Source of the DNA: Streptomyces physcomitrii
GTDB taxonomy: Bacteria; Actinomycetota; Actinomycetes; Streptomycetales; Streptomycetaceae
NCBI RefSeq assembly: GCF_012273655.1
Contig: NZ_JAAWWP010000012.1
Location: 62,001-126,000, forward strand
DNA: 64,000 bases
Direction of reading: 5' to 3'
Part shown: positions 49,267 through 58,298 of the stretch, one piece after another
Layout: each line of letters opens with the position of its first letter
Numbering within the stretch: the stretch's first letter is position 1
Program-made: the position numbers and the translations under genes
The notes under the pieces: model-generated
What the model was told of the DNA's origin: nothing
The model's input: the letters and a program-made list of their open reading frames with translations, nothing else
Databases searched by the model: none

Positions 49267-50670
49267 ATGACCCGCACCGCGATCCGCGGCGGTCTCGTCG
49301 TCACCGCAGCCGAGGAGACCTACGCCGACGTCCTGATCGAGGACGGCCGTATCGTCGCCCTCGCCGCCTCCGACGCGCCCTCGGCCTCCGGGAGCTGGGC
49401 GGTCGAGCGGACGATCGACGCACGCGGGAAGTACGTCCTGCCGGGCGGGGTCGACGCGCACACCCATATGGAGATGCCCTTCGGCGGCACCTACGCCGCC
49501 GACACCTTCGAGACCGGCACCCGGGCCGCCGCCTGGGGCGGCACCACCACCATCGTCGACTTCGCCATCCAGTCGCGCGGCAAGGCCCTGCGCGAGGGAC
49601 TCGACGCCTGGCACGCCAAGGCCGAGGGCAACTGCGCGATCGACTACGCCTTCCACATGATCCTCTCCGACGTCAACGAGTCCTCGCTCAAGGAGATGGA
49701 CCTGCTCGTCGACGAGGGCGTCACCTCCTTCAAGCAGTTCATGGCCTACCCGGGCGTCTTCTACAGCGACGACGGGCAGATCCTGCGGGCCATGCAGCGC
49801 GCCGCGTCCAACGGCGGGCTGATCATGATGCACGCGGAGAACGGCATCGCCATCGACGTCCTCGTCGAGCAGGCGCTCGCCGAGGGCCGCACCGATCCCC
49901 GCGTACACGGCGAGGTCCGCAAGACCCTCCTCGAAGCCGAGGCCACCCACCGCGCCATCCAGCTCGCCCGGGTCGCCGGGGCCCCGCTGTACGTGGTGCA
50001 CGTCTCCGCCGAGGAGGCGGTCGCGGAGCTGGCCGCCGCCCGGCACAAGGGCCTGCCCGTCTTCGGCGAGACCTGTCCGCAGTACCTCTTCCTGTCCACC
50101 GACGACCTCGACCGGCCGGACTTCGAGGGCGCCAAGTACGTCTGCTCCACCCCGCTGCGCCCCCGCGAGCACCAGGCCGCGCTCTGGAAGGGCCTGCGCA
50201 CCGACGAACTCCAGGTCGTCTCCACCGACCACTGCCCCTTCTGCTTCACCGGCCAGAAGGAGCTGGGCCGCGGCGACTTCTCCAAGATCCCCAACGGCAT
50301 GCCCGGGGTGGAGAACCGCATGGACCTCCTCCACCAGGCCGTGGTGGACGGGCACATCTCCCGCCGCCGCTGGATCGACATCGCCTGCGCCGCCCCGGCC
50401 CGGATGTTCGGCCTCTACCCGAAGAAGGGCACCATCGCCCCGGGTGCCGACGCCGACGTGGTCGTCTACGACCCGGCCGCCGAGCAGACCCTCTCCGCCG
50501 AGACCCACCACATGGACGTCGACTACTCGGCCTACGAGGGCCGCCGCATCCGGGGGCGGGTGGAGACCGTCCTCTCCCGCGGCGAAGTCGTCCTGGACCA
50601 GCGGGAGTTCACCGGCCGCGCCGGTCACGGCAGCTACGTACCCCGAGCCACCTGCCAGTACCTGGGCTGA
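49267..50670 (+). CDS. hydA: dihydropyrimidinase / hydantoinase
   Basis: The 467-residue amidohydrolase opens the ring of 5,6-dihydropyrimidines or hydantoins. Metal ligands follow the family pattern: HTH in VDAHTHMEMPFG, the carboxylated Lys in TSFKQFMAYPG, His in YVVHVSAEE and the STDHCPFC site. Length and blocks (for example GMPGVENRMDLL) match bacterial dihydropyrimidinases. The ATG has AAGGAG six bases upstream. The 218-base gap from the aminotransferase holds no gene or terminator, so it is likely still part of the same operon. The product is passed to the amidase at 46902. Confidence 0.95.
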   Translation: MTRTAIRGGLVVTAAEETYADVLIEDGRIVALAASDAPSASGSWAVERTIDARGKYVLPGGVDAHTHMEMPFGGTYAADTFETGTRAAAWGGTTTIVDFAIQSRGKALREGLDAWHAKAEGNCAIDYAFHMILSDVNESSLKEMDLLVDEGVTSFKQFMAYPGVFYSDDGQILRAMQRAASNGGLIMMHAENGIAIDVLVEQALAEGRTDPRVHGEVRKTLLEAEATHRAIQLARVAGAPLYVVHVSAEEAVAELAAARHKGLPVFGETCPQYLFLSTDDLDRPDFEGAKYVCSTPLRPREHQAALWKGLRTDELQVVSTDHCPFCFTGQKELGRGDFSKIPNGMPGVENRMDLLHQAVVDGHISRRRWIDIACAAPARMFGLYPKKGTIAPGADADVVVYDPAAEQTLSAETHHMDVDYSAYEGRRIRGRVETVLSRGEVVLDQREFTGRAGHGSYVPRATCQYLG

Positions 50671-50703
50671 CCCGCCCCCGACCGTCAGCAAGGAGCAGTG
50701 CCC

Positions 50704-51708
50704 ATGGACTTCGGACTCGTCCTGCAGACCGACCCGCCCGCCTCCGCGGTCGTGGAGCTGATGCGCCGCGCGGAGAACGCCGGCTTCCGCTACGGCTGGA
50801 CCTTCGACTCGGCGGTGCTCTGGCAGGAGCCCTTCGTCATCTACAGCCGCATCCTCGCCGAGACCGAGCACCTGACCGTCGGCCCGATGGTCACCAACCC
50901 CGGGACCCGCACCTGGGAGGTGACCGCCTCCACCTTCGCCACCCTCAACGACATGTACGGCAACCGCACCGTCTGCGGCATCGGCCGCGGCGACTCCGCG
51001 ATGCGGGTCGCCGGACGCCGCCCGAACACCCTGGCCCGCCTCGGCGAGTCCATCGACGCCATCCGTGACCTGGCCGAGGGCCGCGAGGCGGTCGTCGACG
51101 GCAACCCGGTCCGGATCCCCTGGGTGGACGGCGGCAGACTCCCGGTCTGGATGGCCGCGTACGGGCCGAAGGCGCTCGCGCTCGCCGGGCAGCGGGCCGA
51201 CGGCTTCATCCTCCAGCTCGCGGATCCCTTCCTCACCGAGTGGATGGTCAAGGCGGTCCGCCAGGCCGCCGCGGACGCGGGCCGCGACCCCGACGCGCTG
51301 ACCATCTGCGTCGCCGCCCCCGCCTACGTGGGCGAGGACCTCGACCACGCCCGCGAGCAGTGCCGCTGGTTCGGCGGCATGGTCGGCAATCACGTGGCCG
51401 ACCTGGTCAGCCGCTACGGGGAGCACTCCGGCCTGGTGCCCGAGGCCTTGACCGCGTACATCAAGGAGCGCCAGGGCTACGACTACAGCCACCACGGCCG
51501 CAGCGGGAACCCGGACACCGCCTTCGTCCCCGACGAGATCGTCGACCGGTTCTGCCTGCTCGGCCCGGTCGAGGCCCATATCGAGAAGCTGCGGACACTG
51601 CGGTCCGCGGGCGTCGACCAGTTCGCCGTCTACGCGATGCACGACGCCAAGGAGAGCACCGTCGACGCCTACGGGAAGTCCGTCATCCCCGCCCTCTCCG
51701 GGCTCTGA
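50704..51708 (+). CDS. LLM-type flavin/F420-dependent oxidoreductase, pyrimidine-cluster type
   Basis: The 334-residue protein is a bacterial luciferase-like TIM barrel. Blocks seen are MDFGLVLQTDPPASAVVELM, VGPMVTNPGTRTWEVTASTF, GIGRGDSAMRVAGRRPN and LPVWMAAYGPKALALAGQRA. It resembles the CPS_4043-type subgroup that is found beside dihydropyrimidinase genes. I start at ATG 50704, eight bases after GGAG, and not at the GTG two codons earlier. It probably supplies the missing redox step for pyrimidines or reduces a product; the cofactor (F420 or FMN) is uncertain. The conventional dihydropyrimidine dehydrogenase genes are absent from the operon. Confidence 0.9.
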   Translation: MDFGLVLQTDPPASAVVELMRRAENAGFRYGWTFDSAVLWQEPFVIYSRILAETEHLTVGPMVTNPGTRTWEVTASTFATLNDMYGNRTVCGIGRGDSAMRVAGRRPNTLARLGESIDAIRDLAEGREAVVDGNPVRIPWVDGGRLPVWMAAYGPKALALAGQRADGFILQLADPFLTEWMVKAVRQAAADAGRDPDALTICVAAPAYVGEDLDHAREQCRWFGGMVGNHVADLVSRYGEHSGLVPEALTAYIKERQGYDYSHHGRSGNPDTAFVPDEIVDRFCLLGPVEAHIEKLRTLRSAGVDQFAVYAMHDAKESTVDAYGKSVIPALSGL

Positions 51709-51798
51709 CCCCGGCCCCGGGGCAGCGCGGCCCCGGGACCCGGTCCGGAGGTGCCGGGGAGCAGAGGCCTCCCCCGCAGTCCCCAGCGAAAGGCCGCC

Positions 51799-53295
<1,497 letters not shown>

Positions 53296-53353
53296 AGGGG
53301 CGGGGTGAGTCGAGGCGTCGGGTGATCGACGCAGCTCGCACCTGTCCTGGCCT

Positions 53354-54202
53354 TCAGCCCAGTGATGCCACGGCATCCGCGATCAAGGACCGTGCGGCTG
53401 CTCCCCGCACGGCGCCCTGCGAGAGCCGCTCGAACGCCCGGGCGTACAGGTCGACCCGACCGGGCTGTGTGAGGGTGGCGGCAGCATCCAAGGTGTCCGC
53501 GTGCACCCGGCTGTCATCGAAGATCGTGAAGGTGGGCATCGGCCACACGGTTCGCCGCGCCGAGAAGGGGACGATGCCGACAGCGACGTTCTGAGAATCC
53601 ATCACCCCGAGCAAGTGGCCGAGTTGTGCCGACATGGTCCCGGGACCGCACAGCCGGTACCGCAGCACCGACTCCTCGAGCACGAAGGAGAAGCGGTGGC
53701 CCGGGTCGTCCAGCACCGCGTTGCGTCTCATGCGTGCCGTGACCGCCTCGCTGACGTCGTCCGGGGCTCCCCGGAAATCCGCGATCGACGAGAGCAGAGC
53801 CGTGGCGTATCCGGCGGTCTGGAGAAGGCCCGGGATCACGTCGGAGACGTAGACACGGAAGGTCCTGGTCTGCCCGTAGAGGCCGCCGACGCTCTCCTGC
53901 AGGCGCCGAAGGCCGGTCCGCTGAAGCCTCTTCCACTCCACCTGCGCGTCAGCGGATTCCCTGTTGGCCGCGATCAGGTCCGCGGTCTGGTCCTCCGCGG
54001 CACAGGCCCGGCACCAGGCTCGGATGTCCGCATCGGAGGGTGGCGTCCTGGCATTCTCGATCCGGGACGACTTCGACTCCGACCAGCCGCACCTGGCGGC
54101 CAACTCCCGCCCGCTGATCTCGGCGTCCCTCCGGACATCCCGCAGGCGGTCGGCCAGCGCACGGCGGGCCTCCTGCAGGCGCGAGGAAGGGTGCAGAGGC
54201 AT
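53354..54202 (-). CDS. XRE-family regulator with DUF5753 domain
   Basis: The 282-residue protein has an N-terminal Cro/XRE helix-turn-helix (LADRLRDVRRDAEISGRELA, RCGWSESKSSRIENARTPPS) and a C-terminal DUF5753 sensor with VYVSDVIPGLLQTAGYATAL and PGRVDLYARAFERLSQGAVR. Such proteins form the regulator half of numerous Streptomyces pairs whose partner is a small DUF397 or DUF6879 protein; here the next upstream gene encodes DUF6879 and no DUF397 gene is seen. The ATG at 54202 has a weak ribosome site. Base composition of this block is slightly lower in GC, and the set looks accessory. Confidence 0.9.
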   Translation of the reverse strand: MPLHPSSRLQEARRALADRLRDVRRDAEISGRELAARCGWSESKSSRIENARTPPSDADIRAWCRACAAEDQTADLIAANRESADAQVEWKRLQRTGLRRLQESVGGLYGQTRTFRVYVSDVIPGLLQTAGYATALLSSIADFRGAPDDVSEAVTARMRRNAVLDDPGHRFSFVLEESVLRYRLCGPGTMSAQLGHLLGVMDSQNVAVGIVPFSARRTVWPMPTFTIFDDSRVHADTLDAAATLTQPGRVDLYARAFERLSQGAVRGAAARSLIADAVASLG

Positions 54203-54213
54203 GAAGCGGCTCG

Positions 54214-54729
54214 TCAGACCTTGTACAGGTGGTGAGGGATCGCCCGCTCCCAGACCACGGCGAACGCGGCGGAGCACAGCTTCACCGCTTCGGCGTCGTC
54301 CGTGATCTCGTCCTCCACCACCGCGCCCTCGCCCGAGAAGTGGTGCACCCGGAGCAGCGCGTCATCGAACAGCCAGAAGTCGTTTCCGGGGAGGGGAATG
54401 GCCGTGGCTCGCCGGCGGGGCAGCCAGCGCACCTGCTCTCCCGCCGTGACATTGGCATGCGTGACGTAGTGCTCCCAGCGGATGTACTCCGATACCGGCT
54501 CGGAGACCACCCGGGCCCTGCGGACCACCACGCCCCTGGCCACGGTGTCGGCGATCAACTGGTCATAGGGATGCCACCAGGAATCGCGATCCGTCCAGTC
54601 GATGCGCTCGCCTCGCCTCCACGCCTCGAAGCGGTCCGTAGCGGCGTAGGCGTCACGCAGTTCCAGGTGGACTGCGGATCGCTCACACCGGCCGAGCAAC
54701 TCAGCGAAGCCGGGCACGCTCGACAGCAT
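54214..54729 (-). CDS. DUF6879 family protein
   Basis: The 171-residue protein matches the DUF6879 family of Streptomyces (LLGRCERSAVHLELRDAYAA, FEAWRRGERIDWTDRDSWWH and VSEYIRWEHYVTHANVTAGE are the strongest blocks). It is cytoplasmic, mixed alpha/beta and Trp/Arg-rich. It lies 11 bases upstream of the XRE gene and overlaps the preceding small gene by 29 bases, so these three are one operon. The usual proposal for this family is a partner or anti-regulator of the XRE protein; no catalytic residues are recognised. Confidence 0.85.
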   Translation of the reverse strand: MLSSVPGFAELLGRCERSAVHLELRDAYAATDRFEAWRRGERIDWTDRDSWWHPYDQLIADTVARGVVVRRARVVSEPVSEYIRWEHYVTHANVTAGEQVRWLPRRRATAIPLPGNDFWLFDDALLRVHHFSGEGAVVEDEITDDAEAVKLCSAAFAVVWERAIPHHLYKV

Positions 54730-54955
54730 CGCATGCCTCCCTGATCATCGGGATCATCCGGGCCGGGATCCTCACGATGGCCTCGCTGTCGGGTACCGGA
54801 CCGTTCGCGGGGCTGGTTCCCTCGCACTCCGCCTGAGTCTCGGGAGTCGGCTTCCACCCCTGCAACAAGATCTCCTGGGCTTCCGTGTCCGTCCACACTG
54901 CTGGGCAGTGGTCCCGATCGGTGTCCGGATCGATCCCGAGGAATTCCACAGCCAT
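54701..54955 (-). CDS. small hypothetical protein, first gene of the XRE operon
   Basis: An 84-residue protein starting MAVEFLGIDPDTDRDHCPAV. It is acidic and has the WTDTEAQEILLQGWKPTP segment followed by a helical basic C-terminus (IPMIREACDAVERARL). GGAG lies seven bases before the ATG at 54955. Its 3' end overlaps the DUF6879 gene by 29 bases in another frame. Proteins of this kind are frequently found beside DUF6879/XRE genes in Streptomyces; nothing else is known to me. The promoter region upstream has ACTTGC iterons. Confidence 0.75.
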   Translation of the reverse strand: MAVEFLGIDPDTDRDHCPAVWTDTEAQEILLQGWKPTPETQAECEGTSPANGPVPDSEAIVRIPARMIPMIREACDAVERARLR

Positions 54956-54976
54956 GGCAGATCTCCTTGTCCAGGT

Positions 54977-55070
54977 ACTTGCTCCGACTTGCATCAGCTT
55001 CCTTGAACTGCTGAGGGAGCGTCAACACGGCATCGAGACAGAGGAGTTGGCGTGCAAACACGTGCAAGTC
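54977..55070. promoter_or_regulatory. four half-sites ACTTGC/GCAAGT in the divergent promoter
   Basis: ACTTGC occurs at 54977 and 54987, exactly 10 bases apart. On the opposite strand GTGCAA occurs at 55052 and GTGCAAGT at 55062, again 10 bases apart. GACTTGCA (54986-54993) and TGCAAGTC (55063-55070) are exact inverted copies. The symmetric pairs suit cooperative binding of a dimeric XRE regulator on one face of the DNA, controlling both the 54955 and 55144 genes. Confidence 0.6.
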
Positions 55071-55143
55071 CATGGAGCCCGAGGCTCTTCGACTCCTACG
55101 GTCGTGACGACCGCGACATCCGCGGCAACAGGGAGGAACACGT

Positions 55144-55671
55144 ATGGACGAGGTACGTGCATTGCTCAGCTCCACCGCGTTCACGGGTGTCGTCGCCACC
55201 GTCATGGACAACAACCCCGGCACGGAGGAAGCGACGGCCGAGCGGATCGTGGTGGAAGCGCTCAAGTTCATGGACGCCGCCGCGCAGTTCCCCACCGTCA
55301 AGATCACGCCTTCCGCCGTGGTGGACGAGGGATGGCACGCGCTGATCCTGCACACCGACCTGTACGAGAAGCTGTGCAAGCGTCTGGGGCGGTTCGTGCA
55401 TCACTGGCCCGAGCGTCCCGACGCCGAGCGGCACGACGAACAGGCGCTCACGCGTACGGTGGCCCTCATCGAGCAGGCCGGGCACACCGTGGACAGCGAA
55501 CTGTGGACGGGCCCGACCAAGTCTCTGGTTTCGGTGGCGGCGAACTGCTCCCACACTCCCAGGCCCGGCGGCTGCGGCCCGATCAATCCGGGCAAGTGCG
55601 CTTCGCACTGCTCGGGCGGTGGCGTAGTCGGGCTGACCGCGAGCAGACGGAGGCGGAAGCGTGGACGCTGA
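55144..55671 (+). CDS. glycine-rich-domain-protein-like with Cys-rich tail
   Basis: The 175-residue protein has the conserved block VDEGWHALILHTDLYEKLCK followed by RLGRFVHHWPERPD at about 60-93. This WHxxILHTxxY pattern with a later HH resembles glycine-rich domain-containing protein-like families. The C-terminal 45 residues change character: SVAANCSHTPRPGGCGPINP and GKCASHCSGGG hold four Cys (135, 144, 152, 156), and a basic tail RRRRKRGR ends the protein. The ATG follows GGGAGGAACACGT. It diverges from the XRE operon and overlaps the 80-residue gene downstream by 11 bases. Function unknown. Confidence 0.78.
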   Translation: MDEVRALLSSTAFTGVVATVMDNNPGTEEATAERIVVEALKFMDAAAQFPTVKITPSAVVDEGWHALILHTDLYEKLCKRLGRFVHHWPERPDAERHDEQALTRTVALIEQAGHTVDSELWTGPTKSLVSVAANCSHTPRPGGCGPINPGKCASHCSGGGVVGLTASRRRRKRGR

Positions 55672-55903
55672 GCAGGCACGGCAAGTTGCCGCTGTACTGA
55701 GGCAGTTGGGAATCCCTGGTGTGGTCGCCCCCGAGGATCCGGAGAACACGGCGGGGACCTGGCGTGTGTACGACACGGCCGACCCCGCCACACGGCGGGA
55801 CGTGACGGCTGACGCGCTGGCCTCTGTGGCAGCCGAGTTCCCGGAGGAGAAACCGGGGCCAGGTCCGACGCGGGGATTCGTGATCCCGCCCTCGGGCGAG
55901 TGA
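55661..55903 (+). CDS. small hypothetical protein coupled to the Cys-rich protein gene
   Basis: The 80-residue acidic protein starts with a GTG inside the end of the preceding gene (11-base overlap), so it is translationally coupled. It begins MDAEQARQVAAVLRQLGIPG, probably a helix, and ends in PGPGPTRGFVIPPSGE. No known domain is recognised, no signal peptide is present. A strong 14-base-arm terminator follows after 25 bases, ending the two-gene operon. Confidence 0.7.
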   Translation: MDAEQARQVAAVLRQLGIPGVVAPEDPENTAGTWRVYDTADPATRRDVTADALASVAAEFPEEKPGPGPTRGFVIPPSGE

Positions 55904-55927
55904 CCGCCTGCGAATCCGACCGACAAG

Positions 55928-55961
55928 GGAACGCCCCTGCCGTGAAGGGCAGGGGCGTTCC
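55928..55961 (+). terminator. strong intrinsic terminator after the two-gene operon
   Basis: GGAACGCCCCTGCC and its exact complement flank GTGAAG and are followed by TTCGGTTTCTTCT. The arms are 14 bases long and the T-rich tail is on the + strand. Confidence 0.85.
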
Positions 55962-56032
55962 TTCGGTTTCTTCTGGTCTGACCTGAGGAGATTCCGGGCC
56001 GTTGGTCATGTGATTGCTCACGCCACTGCCCA

Positions 56033-56062
56033 GAAAAGCAGAAAACCCCACGTGAAGTGGGG
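56033..56062 (-). terminator. intrinsic terminator of tRNA-Leu
   Basis: In the minus strand, CCCCAC-TTCAC-GTGGGG is followed by TTTTCTGCTTTTC, eight bases beyond the tRNA CCA end. This is a textbook T-tailed terminator. Confidence 0.85.
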
Positions 56063-56069
56063 CTTCAGC

Positions 56070-56157
56070 TGGTGTCCGAGGGGGGACTTGAACCCCCACG
56101 CCCGATAAAGGGCACTAGCACCTCAAGCTAGCGCGTCTGCCATTCCGCCACCCGGAC
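56070..56157 (-). tRNA. tRNA-Leu(GAG): tRNA-Leu, anticodon GAG
   Basis: The minus strand folds into a class II tRNA with a long variable arm. The acceptor stem begins GTCCGGG and pairs with CTCGGAC, the T-loop reads GTTCAAGTCC, and the anticodon stem CTAGC/GCTAG encloses TTGAGGT with anticodon GAG. The CCA end is encoded. It reads CTC and CTT codons. An intrinsic terminator follows directly, and an accessory-looking gene islet lies on its 3' side. Confidence 0.95.
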
Positions 56158-56340
56158 TCGGTGGCCTCCGCGGTCTCCCGCGGCGACGTGGAAAACCATA
56201 GCAAACATCGAGGGGTGCCTGATCACCCGTGTGCCGGGTGTGAACGCCGGATGACGGGCGGTGCCCCGTCTTGGGCGCGGGGCGGTGACGGGGGAGGATG
56301 AGGGGAGACCACCAGTGACGCCACATCGGGAGGAAGCAGC

Positions 56341-57669
56341 GTGAGCGAGTCAAGGACGGCAGGAGCCGGCGTGACCGCACAGGACGAGGTCGTCGACCTC
56401 TGTCGCGACCTCATCCGGATCGACACCAGCAACTACGGCGACCACTCGGGCCCGGGGGAGCGCAAGGCCGCCGAGTACGTGGCGGAGAAGCTCGCCGAAG
56501 TGGGCGTCGAGCCGCAGATCTTCGAGTCGCATCCGGGCCGTACCTCCGTGGTCGCGCGTATCGAGGGCGAGGACCGTTCGCGGCCGGGTCTGCTCATCCA
56601 CGGGCACACCGACGTCGTACCGGCGAACGCCGCGGACTGGACGCACGACCCCTTCGCGGGCGAGATCGCGGACGGCTGCGTCTGGGGCCGGGGTGCCGTG
56701 GACATGAAGGACATGGACGCGATGACCCTCGCGGTGGTCCGCGAGCGGCTGCGCTCCGGCCGCAAGCCCCCGCGCGACGTGGTGCTCGCCTTCCTCGCCG
56801 ACGAGGAGGCGGGCGGTACGTACGGCGCGCGCTTCCTGGTCGACAACCACCCGGGTCTCTTCGAGGGCGTGACCGAGGCCATCAGCGAGGTCGGCGGCTT
56901 CTCCTTCACCGTCAACGAGCAGCTGCGGCTCTACCTGGTCGAGACGGCGCAGAAGGGCATGCACTGGATGAAGCTGACCGTGGACGGCACCGCCGGTCAC
57001 GGTTCGATGATCCACAAGGACAACGCGATCACCGAGCTGTCCGAGGCCGTCGGCCGGCTGGGGCGGCACAAGTTCCCGGTACGGGTCACCAAGACGCTGC
57101 GGCACTTCCTGGACGAACTCTCCGACGCGCTCGGCACCGAGCTGGACCCGGAGAACATGGACGACACGCTCGCGAAGCTCGGCGGCATCGCCAAGCTGAT
57201 CGGCGCCTCCCTGCAGAACACCGCCAACCCGACGCAGCTGGGCGCCGGTTACAAGGTGAACGTCATCCCCGGCCAGGCGACCGCCCACGTCGACGGGCGC
57301 TTCCTGCCGGGGTACGAGGAGGAGTTCCTGGCCGACCTGGACCGGATCCTCGGCCCGCGGGTCAGGCGCGAGGACGTGCACGCCGACAAGGCCCTGGAGA
57401 CCACCTTCGACGGCGCCCTGGTCGACGCCATGCAGACCGCGCTGGTGGCCGAGGACCCGATCGCCCGGGCGGTGCCGTACATGCTCTCCGCCGGTACGGA
57501 CGCCAAGTCCTTCGACGACCTCGGTATCCGCGGCTTCGGCTTCGCGCCGCTGAAGCTGCCGCCGGAGCTGGACTTCGCGGGCATGTTCCACGGCGTGGAC
57601 GAGCGGGTGCCCACCGAGTCCCTGAAGTTCGGCGTACGGGTGCTCGACCGTTTTCTCGACGCCAGCTGA
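56341..57669 (+). CDS. M20-family metallopeptidase
   Basis: The 442-residue enzyme is a dinuclear zinc peptidase of the M20/ArgE/DapE/ACY1 group. The metal-binding residues are seen in LIHGHTDVVPA (His and Asp), GRGAVDMKDMDAMT, DEEAGGTYGA (general base and ligand) and the distal FHGVDERVP. The inserted dimerisation domain lies between about residues 200 and 320 (KLTVDGTAGHGSMIHKDNAI). The GTG start has AGGAAG four bases upstream. It stands alone between tRNA-Leu and the chaplin genes. The substrate is probably a dipeptide or N-acyl amino acid. Confidence 0.93.
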   Translation: MSESRTAGAGVTAQDEVVDLCRDLIRIDTSNYGDHSGPGERKAAEYVAEKLAEVGVEPQIFESHPGRTSVVARIEGEDRSRPGLLIHGHTDVVPANAADWTHDPFAGEIADGCVWGRGAVDMKDMDAMTLAVVRERLRSGRKPPRDVVLAFLADEEAGGTYGARFLVDNHPGLFEGVTEAISEVGGFSFTVNEQLRLYLVETAQKGMHWMKLTVDGTAGHGSMIHKDNAITELSEAVGRLGRHKFPVRVTKTLRHFLDELSDALGTELDPENMDDTLAKLGGIAKLIGASLQNTANPTQLGAGYKVNVIPGQATAHVDGRFLPGYEEEFLADLDRILGPRVRREDVHADKALETTFDGALVDAMQTALVAEDPIARAVPYMLSAGTDAKSFDDLGIRGFGFAPLKLPPELDFAGMFHGVDERVPTESLKFGVRVLDRFLDAS

Positions 57670-57864
57670 GTACCTCCGCGGCCCGCGACGGGACGGCGGC
57701 GTCAACGCGCCGCCGTCGAGGCGGAGTTGCTCCCTCGCTCCGCCACCACCGATCCGCCGCGGGAAAAGGCAGTTGAAACGACACTCCGACTGGCGTATTC
57801 CGGCGCCCAGTTGACCGGTCCCGTTTACCGGAAAGAGTGAATGAGGGTGTCGGCTCGTACCCGC

Positions 57865-57884
57865 GTTACTCCGTTCTCGTTACT
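57865..57884 (+). promoter_or_regulatory. GTTACT direct repeat before the short chaplin gene
   Basis: GTTACT occurs at 57865-57870 and 57879-57884, 14 bases apart, about 50 bases before the chpH start. Repeated GTTAC words are reported near MtrA-controlled developmental genes in Streptomyces, so this is a candidate site, but the spacing does not match the best-known pattern exactly. Confidence 0.4.
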
Positions 57885-57932
57885 GGTGGTGTGATCCGCG
57901 GTCTGGGATCGCATTGCCAACGAGGAGGAATA

Positions 57933-58166
57933 ATGATCAAGAAGGTCGTCGCTGTCGCGGCTGCCACCGGTGGACTCGCGCTTGCCGGTGCGGGTGTCGC
58001 CTCTGCCAGTTCCGGCGCTCAGGGCGCTGCCGTGCACTCGCCGGGCGTCATCTCGGGCAACGTCGTACAGGTGCCCGTCCACATCCCGGTGAACCTCTGC
58101 GGCAACACGATCGACGTGATCGGTCTGCTGAACCCCGCGGTCGGCAACGTCTGCGTCAACAAGTGA
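57933..58166 (+). CDS. chpH: short chaplin (ChpH type)
   Basis: The 77-residue protein has a signal peptide (MIKKVVAVAAATGGLALAGA, cleavage after ASA) and a single chaplin domain ending in NVCVNK. The domain shows the family pattern SPGVISGNVVQVPVHIPVN and CGNTIDVIGLLNPAVGN, with two Cys at 56 and 74 that form a disulfide. Secreted chaplins assemble into amyloid fibres that make aerial hyphae water-repellent. GAGGAGGAAT precedes the ATG. The long chaplin chpC follows at 58299, the order known for S. coelicolor. Confidence 0.96.
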   Translation: MIKKVVAVAAATGGLALAGAGVASASSGAQGAAVHSPGVISGNVVQVPVHIPVNLCGNTIDVIGLLNPAVGNVCVNK

Positions 58167-58198
58167 CGTTGTGCCTCACCCCTTGAGGGTCTGACCCG

Positions 58199-58233
58199 CG
58201 GTCCCGGAGTGCGTGCCATGCGCTCCGGGACCG
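58199..58233 (+). terminator. hairpin between chpH and chpC
   Basis: CGGTCCCGGAG and its exact complement CTCCGGGACCG flank 13 bases, some of which also pair. It begins 33 bases after chpH and would end or reduce transcription before chpC. Confidence 0.65.
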
Positions 58234-58298
58234 CCGGGAATTCCACGCCACGCAATCGGTGCGTGTGCGTCTGCCGGAAAGTACAAGAGGGAAAACCT

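Noticed and set aside
53296..56157. An integrated element at tRNA-Leu with attachment-site duplication
   Set aside because: No integrase gene is present and I find no second copy of the tRNA 3' end at the far side of the islet. The islet is accessory-looking, but integration cannot be supported.
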